The notes: a model not told the origin generated them from the letters alone. Positions 9,110-18,086 are shown, counted from the stretch's first letter. The stretch: DNA of 64,000 nucleotides from Nostoc piscinale CENA21 (GCF_001298445.1 NZ_CP012036.1:5767525-5831524), one strand, 5' to 3'. Numbers and translations: made by a program.

Positions 9110-9427
9110 TTAATTACGAATTTTTAATTCAGCACGGTAGGCACGCAGTTGCGCCTTGAGTTGGTCAATTTCAGTTACCATATCTAGCACCATTGCTGCT
9201 CCGACCCAATTCAAGTTCAGATCGCGGTGCAACCTTTGAATCTGCACAACGCGAAAGATATCCTGTCGGCGCAGCATGATTCCTACAGGTTCAATTAGTC
9301 CCAGGCGGACAAATCGTTCTAGTAATAAAACCGAGGTTTGGGTGAGGTAGGCGGCTTGCTCGAAACTATAGAGGCGATCGCCTGTTTCTGACCACACCAC
9401 GCAAGACAAACTCAGGTTAGAACTCAT
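9110..9427 (-). CDS. cbpM: CbpM-like modulator of CbpA (MerR-type fold)
   Basis: 105 residues. The segment YSFEQAAYLTQTSVLLLERFVRLGLIEP is a MerR-like helix-turn-helix as found in CbpM, followed by LRRQDIFRVVQIQRLHRDLNLNWVGAAMVLDMVTEI and a C-terminal helix likely to be a coiled coil (QLKAQLRAYRAEL). CbpM proteins bind the J domain of CbpA and inhibit both its co-chaperone and DNA-binding activities. The start codon overlaps the restored stop of the upstream CbpA/DnaJ gene (ATGA, 9424-9427), the usual cbpA-cbpM arrangement. That coupling is independent evidence that the shifted C-terminal frame of the upstream gene is the real one. Confidence 0.82.
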   Translation of the reverse strand: MSSNLSLSCVVWSETGDRLYSFEQAAYLTQTSVLLLERFVRLGLIEPVGIMLRRQDIFRVVQIQRLHRDLNLNWVGAAMVLDMVTEIDQLKAQLRAYRAELKIRN

Positions 9428-10432
9428 AACCGCACCTCCGTTAAGCCTTGACGGGAATTAAAACTACTGACCTGCCGCAATTTTTCATAGCACTCTCTTT
9501 CTTGGGGACTCAAATCTTTGGGTGTCACAATTTTTAACCGCACGATCAAAGCGGTACGATTACCTTTTGGATCGCGCCCAGCCCTTGCCACGTAGTCGGA
9601 GTGCTTGGCCGGAATCCACACCGGCCGGAATCGTCATCGTTACCTTGCCATCGGGCGTAGGAACATCTATTTGTGCGCCAAGTACAGCTTCCTCTGGGCT
9701 GACAGGTACTTCGCAAGCAAGATTGTCGCCCTCAAATTTGAAGAAAGGATGGGGCAATAATTCAATTGTCAGATACAAATCAGCGCGTTGCTGGTTAAAA
9801 GGACTCATCTGTCCTTTGCCTTTGACTCGAATGCGGCTTCCCGATTTTACTCCCGGCGGAATGCGAACAGTGATAGTTTCTCCATCAATTTGTAGCCGCT
9901 TCTGTGTACCGTGAAACGCTTCAGAAAAAGTGAGAGCGATCGCCGCTTCTGTATCCTGTGCGGGAACATCAGTGAAGCGGACGAAAGGGTCTTCTCCATA
10001 GCCAAAGTCGGCGTATCCCCGGAATCCTTCTGGTCTTGTTGTAGTGCGATAATTAGCTGTGCGCTGCCTTGTACGACCGCCACTGCGACCTAACCCTCCC
10101 AGCAATTCATCAATGAAATCATTAAAGTTGCCATACTGGCTAAAATCATAACCTTGTGTACCCGCCCCTCTGGGTGGAGGTGTACCCGCCGCAGCCTGTT
10201 GCCAGTACTGACCATACTGGTCATACTTCTGGCGTTTTTCTGGGTCAGACAGCACTTCATTAGCTTCGTTAATTTCTTTGAACCGCGCTTCGGCTTGCTT
10301 ATCGTTAGGATTTAAGTCCGGGTGATATTTCCGTGCCAATTTCCGATAGGCTTTTTTGATATCCTCCGGAGTGGCGTTCTTACTGACACCGAGAATTTGG
10401 TAATAATCTTTGAAATCGGTTGCTGCAACCAT
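9424..10432 (-). pseudogene. cbpA: CbpA/DnaJ-type co-chaperone (J domain plus C-terminal substrate domains), frameshifted near the C-terminus
   Basis: From the ATG ending at 10432 (GAGGT upstream). Residues 8-73 are a J domain with the HPD triad (KYHPDLNPND) that stimulates DnaK ATPase. A Gly-rich linker follows, then the two beta-barrel C-terminal domains (QDTEAAIALTFSEAFHG ... PHPFFKFEGDNLACEVPVS). There is no zinc-finger region, so it is CbpA-like rather than a class I DnaJ. At the CCC triplet 9577-9579 the frame is lost, ending early after GKGWAR. Removing one base restores DPKGNRTALIVRLKIVTPKD and a natural end at 9424, about 337 residues. Partner genes: clpB and cbpM downstream, dnaK at 15953. 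Confidence 0.85.
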
Positions 10433-10754
10433 CAGCACCTCTTGAGATTAACGCGATGGGGGGCAGGGGCATGAGGAAGATGAGGGGTAAGGGGGAAAGG
10501 GTAAGGGGAAAAGGGCAAGAAAGTAATATTAATGTAATTTATTATGCCTTTACCCTTTACCCGAATGGCACGAAGAAAAGGTGAAACCTTGTCAGGGCAG
10601 GGTGTTGGGGGTAGAGTGTTGGGTGTAGTGTTTCAGATAATTGAATGCAACTGCGTCAAGGAGTTCAACATCTTCTTAATTCCCCACACCCTACACCCCA
10701 CACCCAAAAGCCAGGAATACCAAGGATTTACGCTTTTCTTAGTGCCATTTCCCT
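10433..10754. other. Intergenic spacer, low-complexity purine runs
   Basis: 322 bases between yfdX and cbpA. It contains repeated variants of GGGTAAAGGG and CCCTTTACCC-like sequence (10485-10560, 10741-10775) and a CACCCTACACCC pair (10680-10705), common filler in Nostocales genomes. No gene or clear promoter recognised, although the cbpA promoter should lie at its right end in the minus direction. Confidence 0.5.
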
Positions 10755-11750
10755 TTACCCTTTAACCTTTTCCCTTTCATTTCTGGCTTCTGCCCTATTT
10801 GAGGAATCATCTGGTTTAACGACTTCGGATACTCGGTTGAAGAAACTAGAGAATTGTTCTTGAAGCTTGGCAAATGCGCCTGCTGTGTTCTCACGTGCCT
10901 TAACTTGCCGCTCTAGATTTTGAATTGCTTTGTCAAATGCTGCATACTCGCGATCGCCTCTGGCATATCCTAGTTCTTGAGCTAACTTGAGTTGGGCACG
11001 AGCATCTTCTAGCAACCTCTGTGCTGCGTCGCGATCCTTCTGTGCTAAAGTAACCGCAGTCACTAGATCGGTATGGGCTTTGATTAGCGGCAGGGGTCGA
11101 GCTTGTTCTGTGACCACTAAAGTTGAGAGCGCAAGTTGCAGCACGCCTTTGGCTTCATCAATTTTGCCTTCGTTCAACAACCGAGCTGCCTGCTTGGTAG
11201 CATCTGGATATCTCTCTAATGGCAGATTGACGATTGCTGTGCGAATCTCGCTCATCAAGTTGTTCAACAGTTCGCGAGCCGCCGGAAAATCTTCTGCATT
11301 TACAGCAGACTTAACTTGTTTGCGAATTCGGTCAACCAAATTAAAATCCTGAGGGGCAAAATCGACGATCGCTACCTGAGCCGCCATCGGAATTAGAGCT
11401 AGTTTAGGGTATTGTGCTACTAGAATGTCAATTTTTCCAGTTGCTCGTTCTAGGGCAGCAATTGCTTCTTGAGTCTTTCCCCGCTCAATGGCAGCGATCG
11501 CTTTTTTAGTTTCTTCAATTGCGGCGATCGCTTCTCGATCCAGTTTACTTTCAGCCTCAGCTGTTGCCTGTTGCCTCTCCTTTTCAATCTCCTGCTGAAG
11601 ACTAGTATCAAGCTGATTCAATCTTTCAGGAGATACCGCAGCAGAGCTAACTGCATGAACGGGAGCGATGAATAAAAGCGTGGAGAAAAGAATACCCACT
11701 AACAGGACTTGCAGCCTTCTAAAGAATCTGTGATATTGGTTCACGATCAT
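10755..11750 (-). CDS. yfdX: YfdX-family protein with predicted signal peptide
   Basis: About 331 residues from the ATG ending at 11750 (a GTG six bases on is better spaced from AGGAGA and could be the true start). The N-terminus has RRLQVLLVGILFSTLLFIAPVHAV, a signal-peptide-like stretch ending in a probable AxA-type site. The rest is helical and matches YfdX: AIAAIEETKKAIAAIERG, LLNNLMSEIRTAIVNLPLERYP, LALSTLVVTEQARPLPLIKA, AQELGYARGDREYAAFDKAI. YfdX proteins are acid- and heat-stress associated and a regular part of the locus of heat resistance; a periplasmic chaperone-like role has been proposed. A second copy lacking the signal follows at 12210. Upstream codons in the same frame are the decayed tail of a ChaB-like gene. 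Confidence 0.83.
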   Translation of the reverse strand: MIVNQYHRFFRRLQVLLVGILFSTLLFIAPVHAVSSAAVSPERLNQLDTSLQQEIEKERQQATAEAESKLDREAIAAIEETKKAIAAIERGKTQEAIAALERATGKIDILVAQYPKLALIPMAAQVAIVDFAPQDFNLVDRIRKQVKSAVNAEDFPAARELLNNLMSEIRTAIVNLPLERYPDATKQAARLLNEGKIDEAKGVLQLALSTLVVTEQARPLPLIKAHTDLVTAVTLAQKDRDAAQRLLEDARAQLKLAQELGYARGDREYAAFDKAIQNLERQVKARENTAGAFAKLQEQFSSFFNRVSEVVKPDDSSNRAEARNEREKVKG

Positions 11751-11765
11751 TCTCCTGGTTTGTAA

Positions 11766-11816
11766 ACTTGCTTTGCGCCTGGGATAGATGCCTTTTTCGT
11801 CGCGATCAAACATCTG
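11766..11816 (-). repeat. Remnant of the ChaB-like gene tail, copy 1
   Basis: Minus-strand translation gives FDRDEKGIYPRRKAS, matching FDRDEKGTYSRSKVRS, the last residues of the gene at 14994-15767. A third copy lies at about 13141-13190. In each case the copy precedes a yfdX or BON gene, so a unit was probably duplicated and then partly lost. Confidence 0.65.
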
Positions 11817-11912
11817 TACCTTTTTGGGTCTAAGGATTATTCAGGTTTTCCCCTACAACGCCACTTGATGCCAGTCGCTACAACGCGCTTAACCCGACGC
11901 CAGGTGCTTTAT

Positions 11913-12051
11913 GCCGGGAAACCCTTTCAGCAGTTCCTTCTGGGGGACTCGGGGCCCCCACGAAGTGGGGATTGGGGGAGAACCCCCAAGACCGGACTGC
12001 CGACGCTCCTGCGTCGCTACCGCTACGCTAACACCACCGCAGTGGCTCCCC
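11913..12051. repeat. Dispersed repeat, copy 1
   Basis: The stretch from GCCGGGAAACCCTTTCAGC through the block at 11980-12051 recurs at 34898-35001 with only a few mismatches, apart from an extra GC-rich inverted segment here (11947-11979: CCCCCACGAAGTGGGG forms a hairpin). The 459-base gap between the two yfdX genes holds this repeat and no recognisable gene besides a possible promoter at 11820-11850. Confidence 0.75.
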
Positions 12052-12209
12052 CACACCCCCACACCCTTATACCCTTTCTTTGGTCACAAGCGTGCTGTAG
12101 AGAATTGTTGCCGATTTGGAAACCTTATCCAAATCGGTGTTTTGCAAGTTGCCACTGTTGATCGGGGTTACAGCATGGCTAACCCTCACCTTGATAGGTT
12201 TAAACCCAA

Positions 12210-13112
12210 TCAAGCATTAGCTGTTTGCTGACTTTGGGTTTGCTGACTTTCATGAGATGGTCTGTTGACTCTGGACACCCGGTTGAAGAAACTAAAGAAC
12301 TTTTCCCGGAGTTTGGCAAATGGACTTTCTGTTTTCTCCTTTGCCCTGATTTGCCGCTCAATGTCTCTGATTGCCCGGTCAAGTTCTTTGTACTCGGGAT
12401 CGCGTCTAGCATAGCCCAGTTCTCTCGCCAGCTTGAGTTGGGTGCGAGCATCTTCCAGCAACCGCAGTACTTGGTCCCGATTTTGCTGGTCCTGATTCTG
12501 TTGATCCTGTCCCTGAGCGGCTAAAGCCATTGCAGCAGCTAGTTCAGTAAGGGCATTAATCAGTGGAATGGGTCGAGATTGTTCTGTCACCACCAGAGTT
12601 GAGAGTGCCAGTTGCATTACCGCTCTGGCTTCATCGTTTCTCCCTTGATGCAACAATCGGGCGGACTCCTTCATGGCATCAGGATACGTCTCAAGTGGCA
12701 GATTGACGGTTGATGTGCGAATCTCGCTCACTAGGTTGTGCAACAGTGCACGCCCAGTCGGAAAATCTTCCTCATTCACAGCCCTCTTAGCTTCATCGCG
12801 AATTGGCTCAATCAAATCAAAATCCCGAGGGGCAAGATCGATAATGGTTATCTGAGTTGACACAGGAACCAGAGCCAGTTCAGGGTAGCGTGCCAGGAGA
12901 ATATCAAGTTTTCCAGTTGCCCGTTCCAGAGCTTGAAGTGCTTCTTGAGTATTTCCCTGGTCAATGGCGTTGATTGCATTGCGAGTTTCTTCGAGCGCGG
13001 CGATTGCGTCCTGATCTAGGGAACTTTGAGCCTCATTCGTTGCCTTTTGCCTCTCCTGTTCAATCTCCTGCTGAGATTGAGGATTGGGCTGATTCAATGT
13101 CGTAGAGTTCAT
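12210..13112 (-). CDS. yfdX: YfdX-family protein without signal peptide
   Basis: 300 residues; AAGGAG lies ahead of the ATG. It aligns along its length with the YfdX protein at 10755 (ALERATGKLDILLARYPELALVP, LLHNLVSEIRTSTVNLPLETYP, LALSTLVVTEQSRPIPLINA, ARELGYARRDPEYKELDRAI). Differences: no N-terminal hydrophobic segment, so it is predicted cytoplasmic, and an 18-residue Q/N/D-rich insertion (GQDQQNQDQQNRDQ) at about residue 205. The C-terminus is Ser/Gln-rich. Both copies sit behind the same decayed sequence, so the pair arose by tandem duplication. One copy may therefore act inside and one outside the cytoplasmic membrane. Confidence 0.8.
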   Translation of the reverse strand: MNSTTLNQPNPQSQQEIEQERQKATNEAQSSLDQDAIAALEETRNAINAIDQGNTQEALQALERATGKLDILLARYPELALVPVSTQITIIDLAPRDFDLIEPIRDEAKRAVNEEDFPTGRALLHNLVSEIRTSTVNLPLETYPDAMKESARLLHQGRNDEARAVMQLALSTLVVTEQSRPIPLINALTELAAAMALAAQGQDQQNQDQQNRDQVLRLLEDARTQLKLARELGYARRDPEYKELDRAIRDIERQIRAKEKTESPFAKLREKFFSFFNRVSRVNRPSHESQQTQSQQTANA

Positions 13113-13140
13113 AATCTTCTCCTTGTTTGTTAATTTGTTT

Positions 13141-13190
13141 TGGGTTTGGAATAGGTGTTTTTTTCATCGCGATCAAACAATTGTTCGATC
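13141..13190 (-). repeat. Remnant of the ChaB-like gene tail, copy 2
   Basis: Resembles the 3' end of the gene at 14994-15767 (shared TCGCGATCAAAC and GGAATAGGTG-like stretches) but with substitutions that destroy the reading frame. Lies directly upstream of the second yfdX gene. The 188-base gap 13113-13300 holds nothing else recognised. Confidence 0.55.
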
Positions 13191-13300
13191 TACTTCTAAG
13201 CCTTCACTAGCCCATTAGTTTTTCCTTTGGTCTTGTACCAGAGGCTTCTCCCCTGCTCCACTCGGACTGCTCCCTTGCCTCTTCGTTGATTGCAGGCGAG

Positions 13301-14140
13301 CTACAGCATTGGAAGCACGTGGGGACGGGGACCGGGCGGGAAAGCTTTATCGATCCGATCGAGCTCGGCTTCGGTCAACTGGAGATCCCCAGCCCCGGCG
13401 TTTTCGGCTGCGTGATCGGGGCTAGAGGCCTTGGGGATTGCGAAGAGCGAGGGCCGCCGCACTAGGAACCAAAGCGCAACCTGGCGAGGGGTCGCGTTGT
13501 GCGCGGCGGCGATTTCCTGCAGCACGCGGCCTCCCGTCGTGTGCGGATCTGGGAAGTGCCCGTGACCGAACGGGCTGTAGGCGACCACAGCGACGCCATG
13601 CTTCTCACACCAAGGAATCACGGCATGCTCGATCGCGCGCTCTTTCAAATGGTAAAGAACCTGGTTGCAGACGAAACGACCCTCGTCGGCGATCGCCCGG
13701 GCCTCTTCAAGGTCGGGCAGATCGAAGTTGCTCACTCCCCAGGAGAGAATCTTCCCCTCGTGCTGAAGCTGCTCGAAGGCGGCAATTGTGTCCTCCAACG
13801 GGTGCTGACTGCGCCAGTGCAAGAGGTAGCAGTCCAGTCGATCAGTTTTGAGGCGAGCAAGCGACTTCTCGCAAGCCGCCATCGTCCCGCGCCGAGAGGC
13901 ATTCTCGGGAAGTACCTTGGAGACCAGGAAGACCTCATCGCGTCGCCCGAAGATCGCCTCGGCGACCACTTCCTCGGCGATGCCGTACATCTCGGCGGTA
14001 TCAATATGGGTCATGCCGAGATCGAGACCTCGACGCAGCGTGGCGATTGCGGAGGCGCGATCGCAGCGATCGATGTACCAAGTCCCTTGACCGATCACCG
14101 CGACCTCACGCTTTGTGGAACCAAACCGACGCTGTTCCAT
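13301..14140 (-). CDS. Aldo/keto reductase
   Basis: 279 residues, AGGAG upstream. The AKR fold is clear: GMTHIDTAEMYG contains the catalytic Asp and Tyr, LVSKVLPENASRRG the Lys, and DCYLLHWRSQHP the His of the tetrad; GVSNFDLPDLEEA and the C-terminal AIPKASSPDHAAENAGA form the NADP(H)-binding part. Members reduce aldehydes and ketones, often toxic carbonyls formed under stress, so it fits beside the aldehyde oxidoreductase and Old Yellow Enzyme genes. The gene is distinctly GC-rich compared with the AT-rich replicon backbone, as is the BON gene downstream of it in the window, suggesting both were acquired together from a high-GC donor. Confidence 0.88.
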   Translation of the reverse strand: MEQRRFGSTKREVAVIGQGTWYIDRCDRASAIATLRRGLDLGMTHIDTAEMYGIAEEVVAEAIFGRRDEVFLVSKVLPENASRRGTMAACEKSLARLKTDRLDCYLLHWRSQHPLEDTIAAFEQLQHEGKILSWGVSNFDLPDLEEARAIADEGRFVCNQVLYHLKERAIEHAVIPWCEKHGVAVVAYSPFGHGHFPDPHTTGGRVLQEIAAAHNATPRQVALWFLVRRPSLFAIPKASSPDHAAENAGAGDLQLTEAELDRIDKAFPPGPRPHVLPML

Positions 14141-14289
14141 GCTTGTTCTCCTGATTAGATTCTTTTCTTTTGCAAGTTAGCAATTACACTTCGTGTACAC
14201 TACGCGATTACACTCTGTGTACGCTGCGCGAACGCGCCGATGCGATCCTCACTCTCCATCCTCAGGCTCGTTCCTGATGTCGGTCAGGC

Positions 14290-14961
14290 TTAGGGCGAGA
14301 TCGTGATCCGGTTTTCCACTGAGGTGATTCCTGGTGCCGACCACGCTGCCCGCTCCGCCTCTTGCTTCTCAGCCCAGGAGCGCACCGCCCCCCTCAGGAT
14401 GACCTTGCTCCCCTCCACCTCGACCGTGATCCGCAGCGCGTCGGTCTCCGCGCTGCGCACCAGCGCCTGCTCAATTTTCTGCTTGAGTTCCGACGGCGAC
14501 ACGCGGGGCTTGATGGTGAGCAAGTTGGTCACCCCCTTGACGCCTTTCAGGCGGCGGACAACCCGCTCGGCATCGCGCTTCTGGTACTCCCACTCGACCA
14601 CACCCCTGAGCGTGACCCAGCCCTTGGAGACCGTGACGTCGAGATTATCGATGGACACGCCGGCATCCCACTCCAGCGCATGAATGGCGGCTGCGGCAAT
14701 GTCGGCGTCAGTGCGCTCGGCAGAGACCGGCAGCCGAACCTCGATGTCGTTGGCCACAGCCAGTACGCCACGGACGCGGTGGGCAGCTTCTTCGGCAGCC
14801 CAGCGCTTGTAAAAGGAATCGACCCAGCCTGTGAGCGTAACAACACCGTTTTTGACGGCCACGCCGATTTCGGTAGACTGGACGCGGGGATCCCACTTCA
14901 ACTCATTCAGCACATCCTTTTGGATTTCCTCGTCAGTTCGGGTTGCGGTTGCAGTTGTCAT
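14290..14961 (-). CDS. Triple BON-domain protein (OsmY-like, cytoplasmic)
   Basis: 223 residues, AAGGAG upstream, no signal peptide. Three BON domains lie in series at about residues 8-75, 79-148 and 150-222, each with the pattern of a helix, then a G-V-V/W-V-T-L-x-G strand (GVVTLTGWVDS, GWVTLRGVVEW, SKVILRGAVRS), then an ExxAxxVxGVxxVxN helix-strand end. BON domains are thought to bind phospholipids or bridge membrane components; OsmY and similar proteins respond to osmotic and other stresses. The lack of an export signal is unusual compared with OsmY. GC-rich like the adjoining aldo/keto reductase gene. Confidence 0.88.
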   Translation of the reverse strand: MTTATATRTDEEIQKDVLNELKWDPRVQSTEIGVAVKNGVVTLTGWVDSFYKRWAAEEAAHRVRGVLAVANDIEVRLPVSAERTDADIAAAAIHALEWDAGVSIDNLDVTVSKGWVTLRGVVEWEYQKRDAERVVRRLKGVKGVTNLLTIKPRVSPSELKQKIEQALVRSAETDALRITVEVEGSKVILRGAVRSWAEKQEAERAAWSAPGITSVENRITISP

Positions 14962-14993
14962 GGTTGTTTCTCCTTTGAGCTACCTCTGGAAAT

Positions 14994-15767
14994 TTACGAT
15001 CTGACTTTAGACCTGGAATAAGTGCCTTTTTCGTCGCGATCGAACACCTGTTTGACCCGATCCCAAGCCTTCGTCAAGGCATTATCTTTTCCATTGGCTT
15101 CTCTGAACGACCGATTGTAGGTATCAACAAAAGTTTTTTGTGCGTCGTCCGACAGATTTGCTCTAATTTCTGGTGAAATCTGCTCATTATCTGCCAGTTC
15201 ACCTTTTGGTTGACGGGGAATCTTCATGTCAGTGATAGCGACTTCTTCCGCACCCGCACTTTCTAACAGTGAGACAACTTCGTCTGCTTGTTCTTGTGGA
15301 ACTTCCGCGACCAGTAAAAACTCACCTGCTTTCAGGCGTGTTTCGTAAATAGTAGCTTTGTCCTCCGGCATACCCATTGCGATTAAGGCAGATCCAATGC
15401 CTGCTCCCAAGGAACCATATAAAGCACCGCCTGCCGCTCCTAATAATGCTGCTCCCAAAGGGCCTGCTGCTACTACAGTTCCCAAAAAGGGAATGAACAA
15501 CACACCCACACCCGTAAGTAAAGCCAACAAAGAACCAAACAGCGATCCGAAAATCGCTCCGGTGGCGAGTCCATCCAAGATCACATCTTGTTTAGTCACA
15601 AATCCGGAGATACGAGTTTCGGCGTGGAAGTCGCGACCAATAATCGAAATGTTATCTTTGGGAACGCTGCGATCAATTAGACGCTCAACCACTTCTTGCA
15701 TCTTCTTCTCATCTTTGAAGATAGCAGAGACACTTTTGAGGGCGGTTTTTTCAGATGTAGAAGTCAT
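14994..15767 (-). CDS. YflT-like stress protein with membrane hairpin and ChaB-like C-terminus
   Basis: 257 residues; GGAG upstream. Residues about 10-50 (VSAIFKDEKKMQEVVERLIDRSVPKDNISII) are the stress-protein domain also seen at 5035-5589. Residues 65-135 are a long glycine/alanine/leucine-rich hydrophobic region. A second ferredoxin-like unit (YETRLKAGEFLLVAEVPQ) follows. The last 55 residues (EIRANLSDDAQKTFVDTYNR ... AWDRVKQVFDRDEKG) match the ChaB family, small proteins linked to cation regulation whose real function is unclear. The fusion of the two is unusual. Its final 17 codons are found again, decayed, upstream of both yfdX genes. Confidence 0.72.
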   Translation of the reverse strand: MTSTSEKTALKSVSAIFKDEKKMQEVVERLIDRSVPKDNISIIGRDFHAETRISGFVTKQDVILDGLATGAIFGSLFGSLLALLTGVGVLFIPFLGTVVAAGPLGAALLGAAGGALYGSLGAGIGSALIAMGMPEDKATIYETRLKAGEFLLVAEVPQEQADEVVSLLESAGAEEVAITDMKIPRQPKGELADNEQISPEIRANLSDDAQKTFVDTYNRSFREANGKDNALTKAWDRVKQVFDRDEKGTYSRSKVRS

Positions 15768-15952
15768 AAAAATTACTCCAAATTAAAAAACTAGATAACA
15801 TCACGAAATGTGGCGCAGATTTAAGGACGCGGGGATAGGAAGAGAGTATTTGATAATTTCACTGCGTCACCCTCTGGGTGACGCACGCAGGCTCGCTAAA
15901 GCAGTTCCTTTAACTCTGGGAACCAAAGCAACGGACTGTTCACTGCGTCTTG

Positions 15953-17842
15953 TTACTTTTGTTCCACAAAGTCTGCATCGATGACATCTTCACCGCCGCC
16001 TTGACGGTCTGTAGAAGTACCACCGTTTGGAGATGCACCTGCTTGTGAGTAGACCGCAGTGCCGATTTGCATCAGGGCTTGTTGAATTTCGTTGGTGAGG
16101 GACTTCATGCGATCGATGTTGTTCTGCTCAATTGCCTGACGCAAGTCTCGAATTAAGCCTTCCACGCGGGACTTGTCTGCTGGTGGCACTTTGTCGCCCA
16201 AATCCTGAAGTTGTTTCTCGGCTTGATAGGCAACAGAATCTGCCATGTTTTTGGTATCAATTTGTTCGCGCCGCCTACGGTCTTCTTCCGCATTGCGATC
16301 GGCTTCTTTCACCATCCGCTCGACTTCAGATTTATCGAGGGTAGACGCACCTGTGATGCTAATAGACTGTTCTTTACCTGTGGCTTTTTCTCTGGCAGTT
16401 GCTGACAGAATCCCGTTAGCATCAATGTCAAAGGTAACTTCGATCTGTGGCATACCTCTGGGAGCTGGAGGAATCCCATCTAGTCGGAAGGTTCCCAGGC
16501 TCTTGTTGTCGGATGCCATTTCGCGTTCGCCTTGCAGAACATGGATTTCTACGTTCGTTTGTGCATCAGCCGCCGTTGAGAACACCTCAGACTTCTTCAC
16601 TGGGACAGTGGTATTGCGCGGAATAATCTTGGTCGTCACACCACCTAGAGTTTCAACACCCAGCGACAACGGCGTGACATCTAGGAGCAGTACGTCTTTT
16701 ACCTCACCCCCAAGCACACCCGCCTGAATCGCTGCACCCACTGCTACGACTTCATCCGGGTTGACACCCTGGTGTGGGTCTTTGCCTATTATCTGCCGTA
16801 CCAGTTGCTGGACAGCCGGCATTCGAGTTGCACCACCCACTAGGATTACTTCGTCAATATCTGCGGGACTCAGTTTAGCATCGCGCAGAGCTTGTTCGAC
16901 AGGAATGCGGCTACGATCGAACAAGTCGGCGCACATTTGCTCGAACTGTACCCGCGTTAAGGTCATATCTAGATGTTTCGGGCCTTCCGGGGTTGCGGTA
17001 ATAAAAGGTAAGTTAATATTCGTCTGTGTTGCGCTTGACAGTTCAATTTTGGCTTTTTCTGCTGCTTCGGTGAGGCGTTGCAGGGCTTGTTTGTCTTTAC
17101 GGAGGTCGATGCCTTCGTTACGCTGGAATTCGGTTGCTAGCCAGTCTACGATTCTCTTATCAAAGTCATCACCGCCCAAGTGGGTGTCGCCACTGGTAGC
17201 TTTCACTTCAAACACACCATCACCCACTTCTAGGATAGACACATCAAACGTCCCACCGCCTAAGTCAAATACCAAGATAGTTTCGTTAGTTTTCTTGTCA
17301 AGTCCGTAAGCGAGGGCAGCAGCCGTTGGCTCGTTGATAATTCGCAGAACTTCAATCCCGGCAATTCTACCGGCATCTTTGGTGGCCTGCCTCTGAGAGT
17401 CATTGAAATAGGCAGGGGTGGTAATTACCGCTTGCCTCACTGGTTCCCCCAGATATGTGCTGGCATCATCTATCAGCTTGCGGACTACCTCAGCCGAGAT
17501 TTCTTCGGGTGAAAATTCTTTGTTCAGAGCGGGACAGTGTAGCTTGACATTGCCATTACTGTCACGTACCACTTTGTAAGTAACTTGTTTTGCCTCTTGG
17601 GTGACTTCATCATACCTGCGCCCGATGAACCGCTTCACAGAATAAAAGGTGTTTTCTGGGTTCATTACACCCTGGCGCTTGGCAATTTGCCCGACAAGTT
17701 TTTCGCCTTTCTTGGTGTAGGCAACCACAGACGGAGTTGTGCGACCGCCTTCTGTGTTCGGAATGACGACGGGTTGTCCGCCCTCTATTACAGCTATACA
17801 GGAGTTGGTAGTTCCTAAATCAATACCAACGATTTTTGCCAT
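15953..17842 (-). CDS. dnaK: Hsp70 chaperone DnaK
   Basis: 629 residues from the ATG ending at 17842, nine bases after GGAGG. The nucleotide-binding domain shows IVGIDLGTTNSCIAV (phosphate 1), LVFDLGGGTFDVSI (phosphate 2) and VILVGGATRMPAVQ (adenosine). The substrate-binding beta sandwich starts near VLLLDVTPLSLGVETLGG, and the C-terminus ends in DVIDADFVEQK. It is full length and undamaged, unlike its partners clpB and cbpA. This is probably an accessory copy: cyanobacteria usually carry several dnaK genes on the chromosome. Its leader and first six codons are duplicated upstream of the flavodoxin gene at 38021-38108. Confidence 0.97.
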   Translation of the reverse strand: MAKIVGIDLGTTNSCIAVIEGGQPVVIPNTEGGRTTPSVVAYTKKGEKLVGQIAKRQGVMNPENTFYSVKRFIGRRYDEVTQEAKQVTYKVVRDSNGNVKLHCPALNKEFSPEEISAEVVRKLIDDASTYLGEPVRQAVITTPAYFNDSQRQATKDAGRIAGIEVLRIINEPTAAALAYGLDKKTNETILVFDLGGGTFDVSILEVGDGVFEVKATSGDTHLGGDDFDKRIVDWLATEFQRNEGIDLRKDKQALQRLTEAAEKAKIELSSATQTNINLPFITATPEGPKHLDMTLTRVQFEQMCADLFDRSRIPVEQALRDAKLSPADIDEVILVGGATRMPAVQQLVRQIIGKDPHQGVNPDEVVAVGAAIQAGVLGGEVKDVLLLDVTPLSLGVETLGGVTTKIIPRNTTVPVKKSEVFSTAADAQTNVEIHVLQGEREMASDNKSLGTFRLDGIPPAPRGMPQIEVTFDIDANGILSATAREKATGKEQSISITGASTLDKSEVERMVKEADRNAEEDRRRREQIDTKNMADSVAYQAEKQLQDLGDKVPPADKSRVEGLIRDLRQAIEQNNIDRMKSLTNEIQQALMQIGTAVYSQAGASPNGGTSTDRQGGGEDVIDADFVEQK

Positions 17843-17913
17843 CGTTAGCAACCTCCTTCAAAGATTGAGATAAAAAATTGAGAGTTTGGATTCAGGACAA
17901 GTTGAATAAATGG
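17825..17913 (-). promoter_or_regulatory. dnaK leader and start region, original copy of a duplicated segment
   Basis: About 88 bases spanning the first six dnaK codons, the GGAGG site and the 5' leader. The same segment, with about three differences, occurs at 38021-38108 upstream of the flavodoxin gene in the same orientation. Whether the promoter itself lies inside the copied part cannot be told by eye. Confidence 0.75.
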
Positions 17914-18086
17914 TATTAAGAAGGCAGAGGGCAGAACGGGAATCCCCATAAATAAATTTAGGGGGATTTAACAACGGCTTCTGAAAGTAAGGATTTCCCG
18001 ACTTGAGCAAACTGGCGTGGGCTTGTGACCTTTTGGCAGAGGGAAGAATCTATCCTTGAACCTTCTGCCCTCTGGCTCCTTAGCAC

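Noticed and set aside
14200..14235. Repeated ACACTCTGTGTACGCTGCGC-like sequence as an operator
   Set aside because: Looks like one of the common small dispersed repeats, not tied to a gene start in a consistent way.
13438..15021. Plus-strand frames of up to 219 residues across the aldo/keto reductase and BON genes
   Set aside because: Shadow frames of GC-rich genes whose minus-strand products match families throughout.
16245..17309. Plus-strand frames of 160 and 182 residues opposite dnaK
   Set aside because: Opposite strand of an intact DnaK; Ser/Arg-rich translations typical of shadows.
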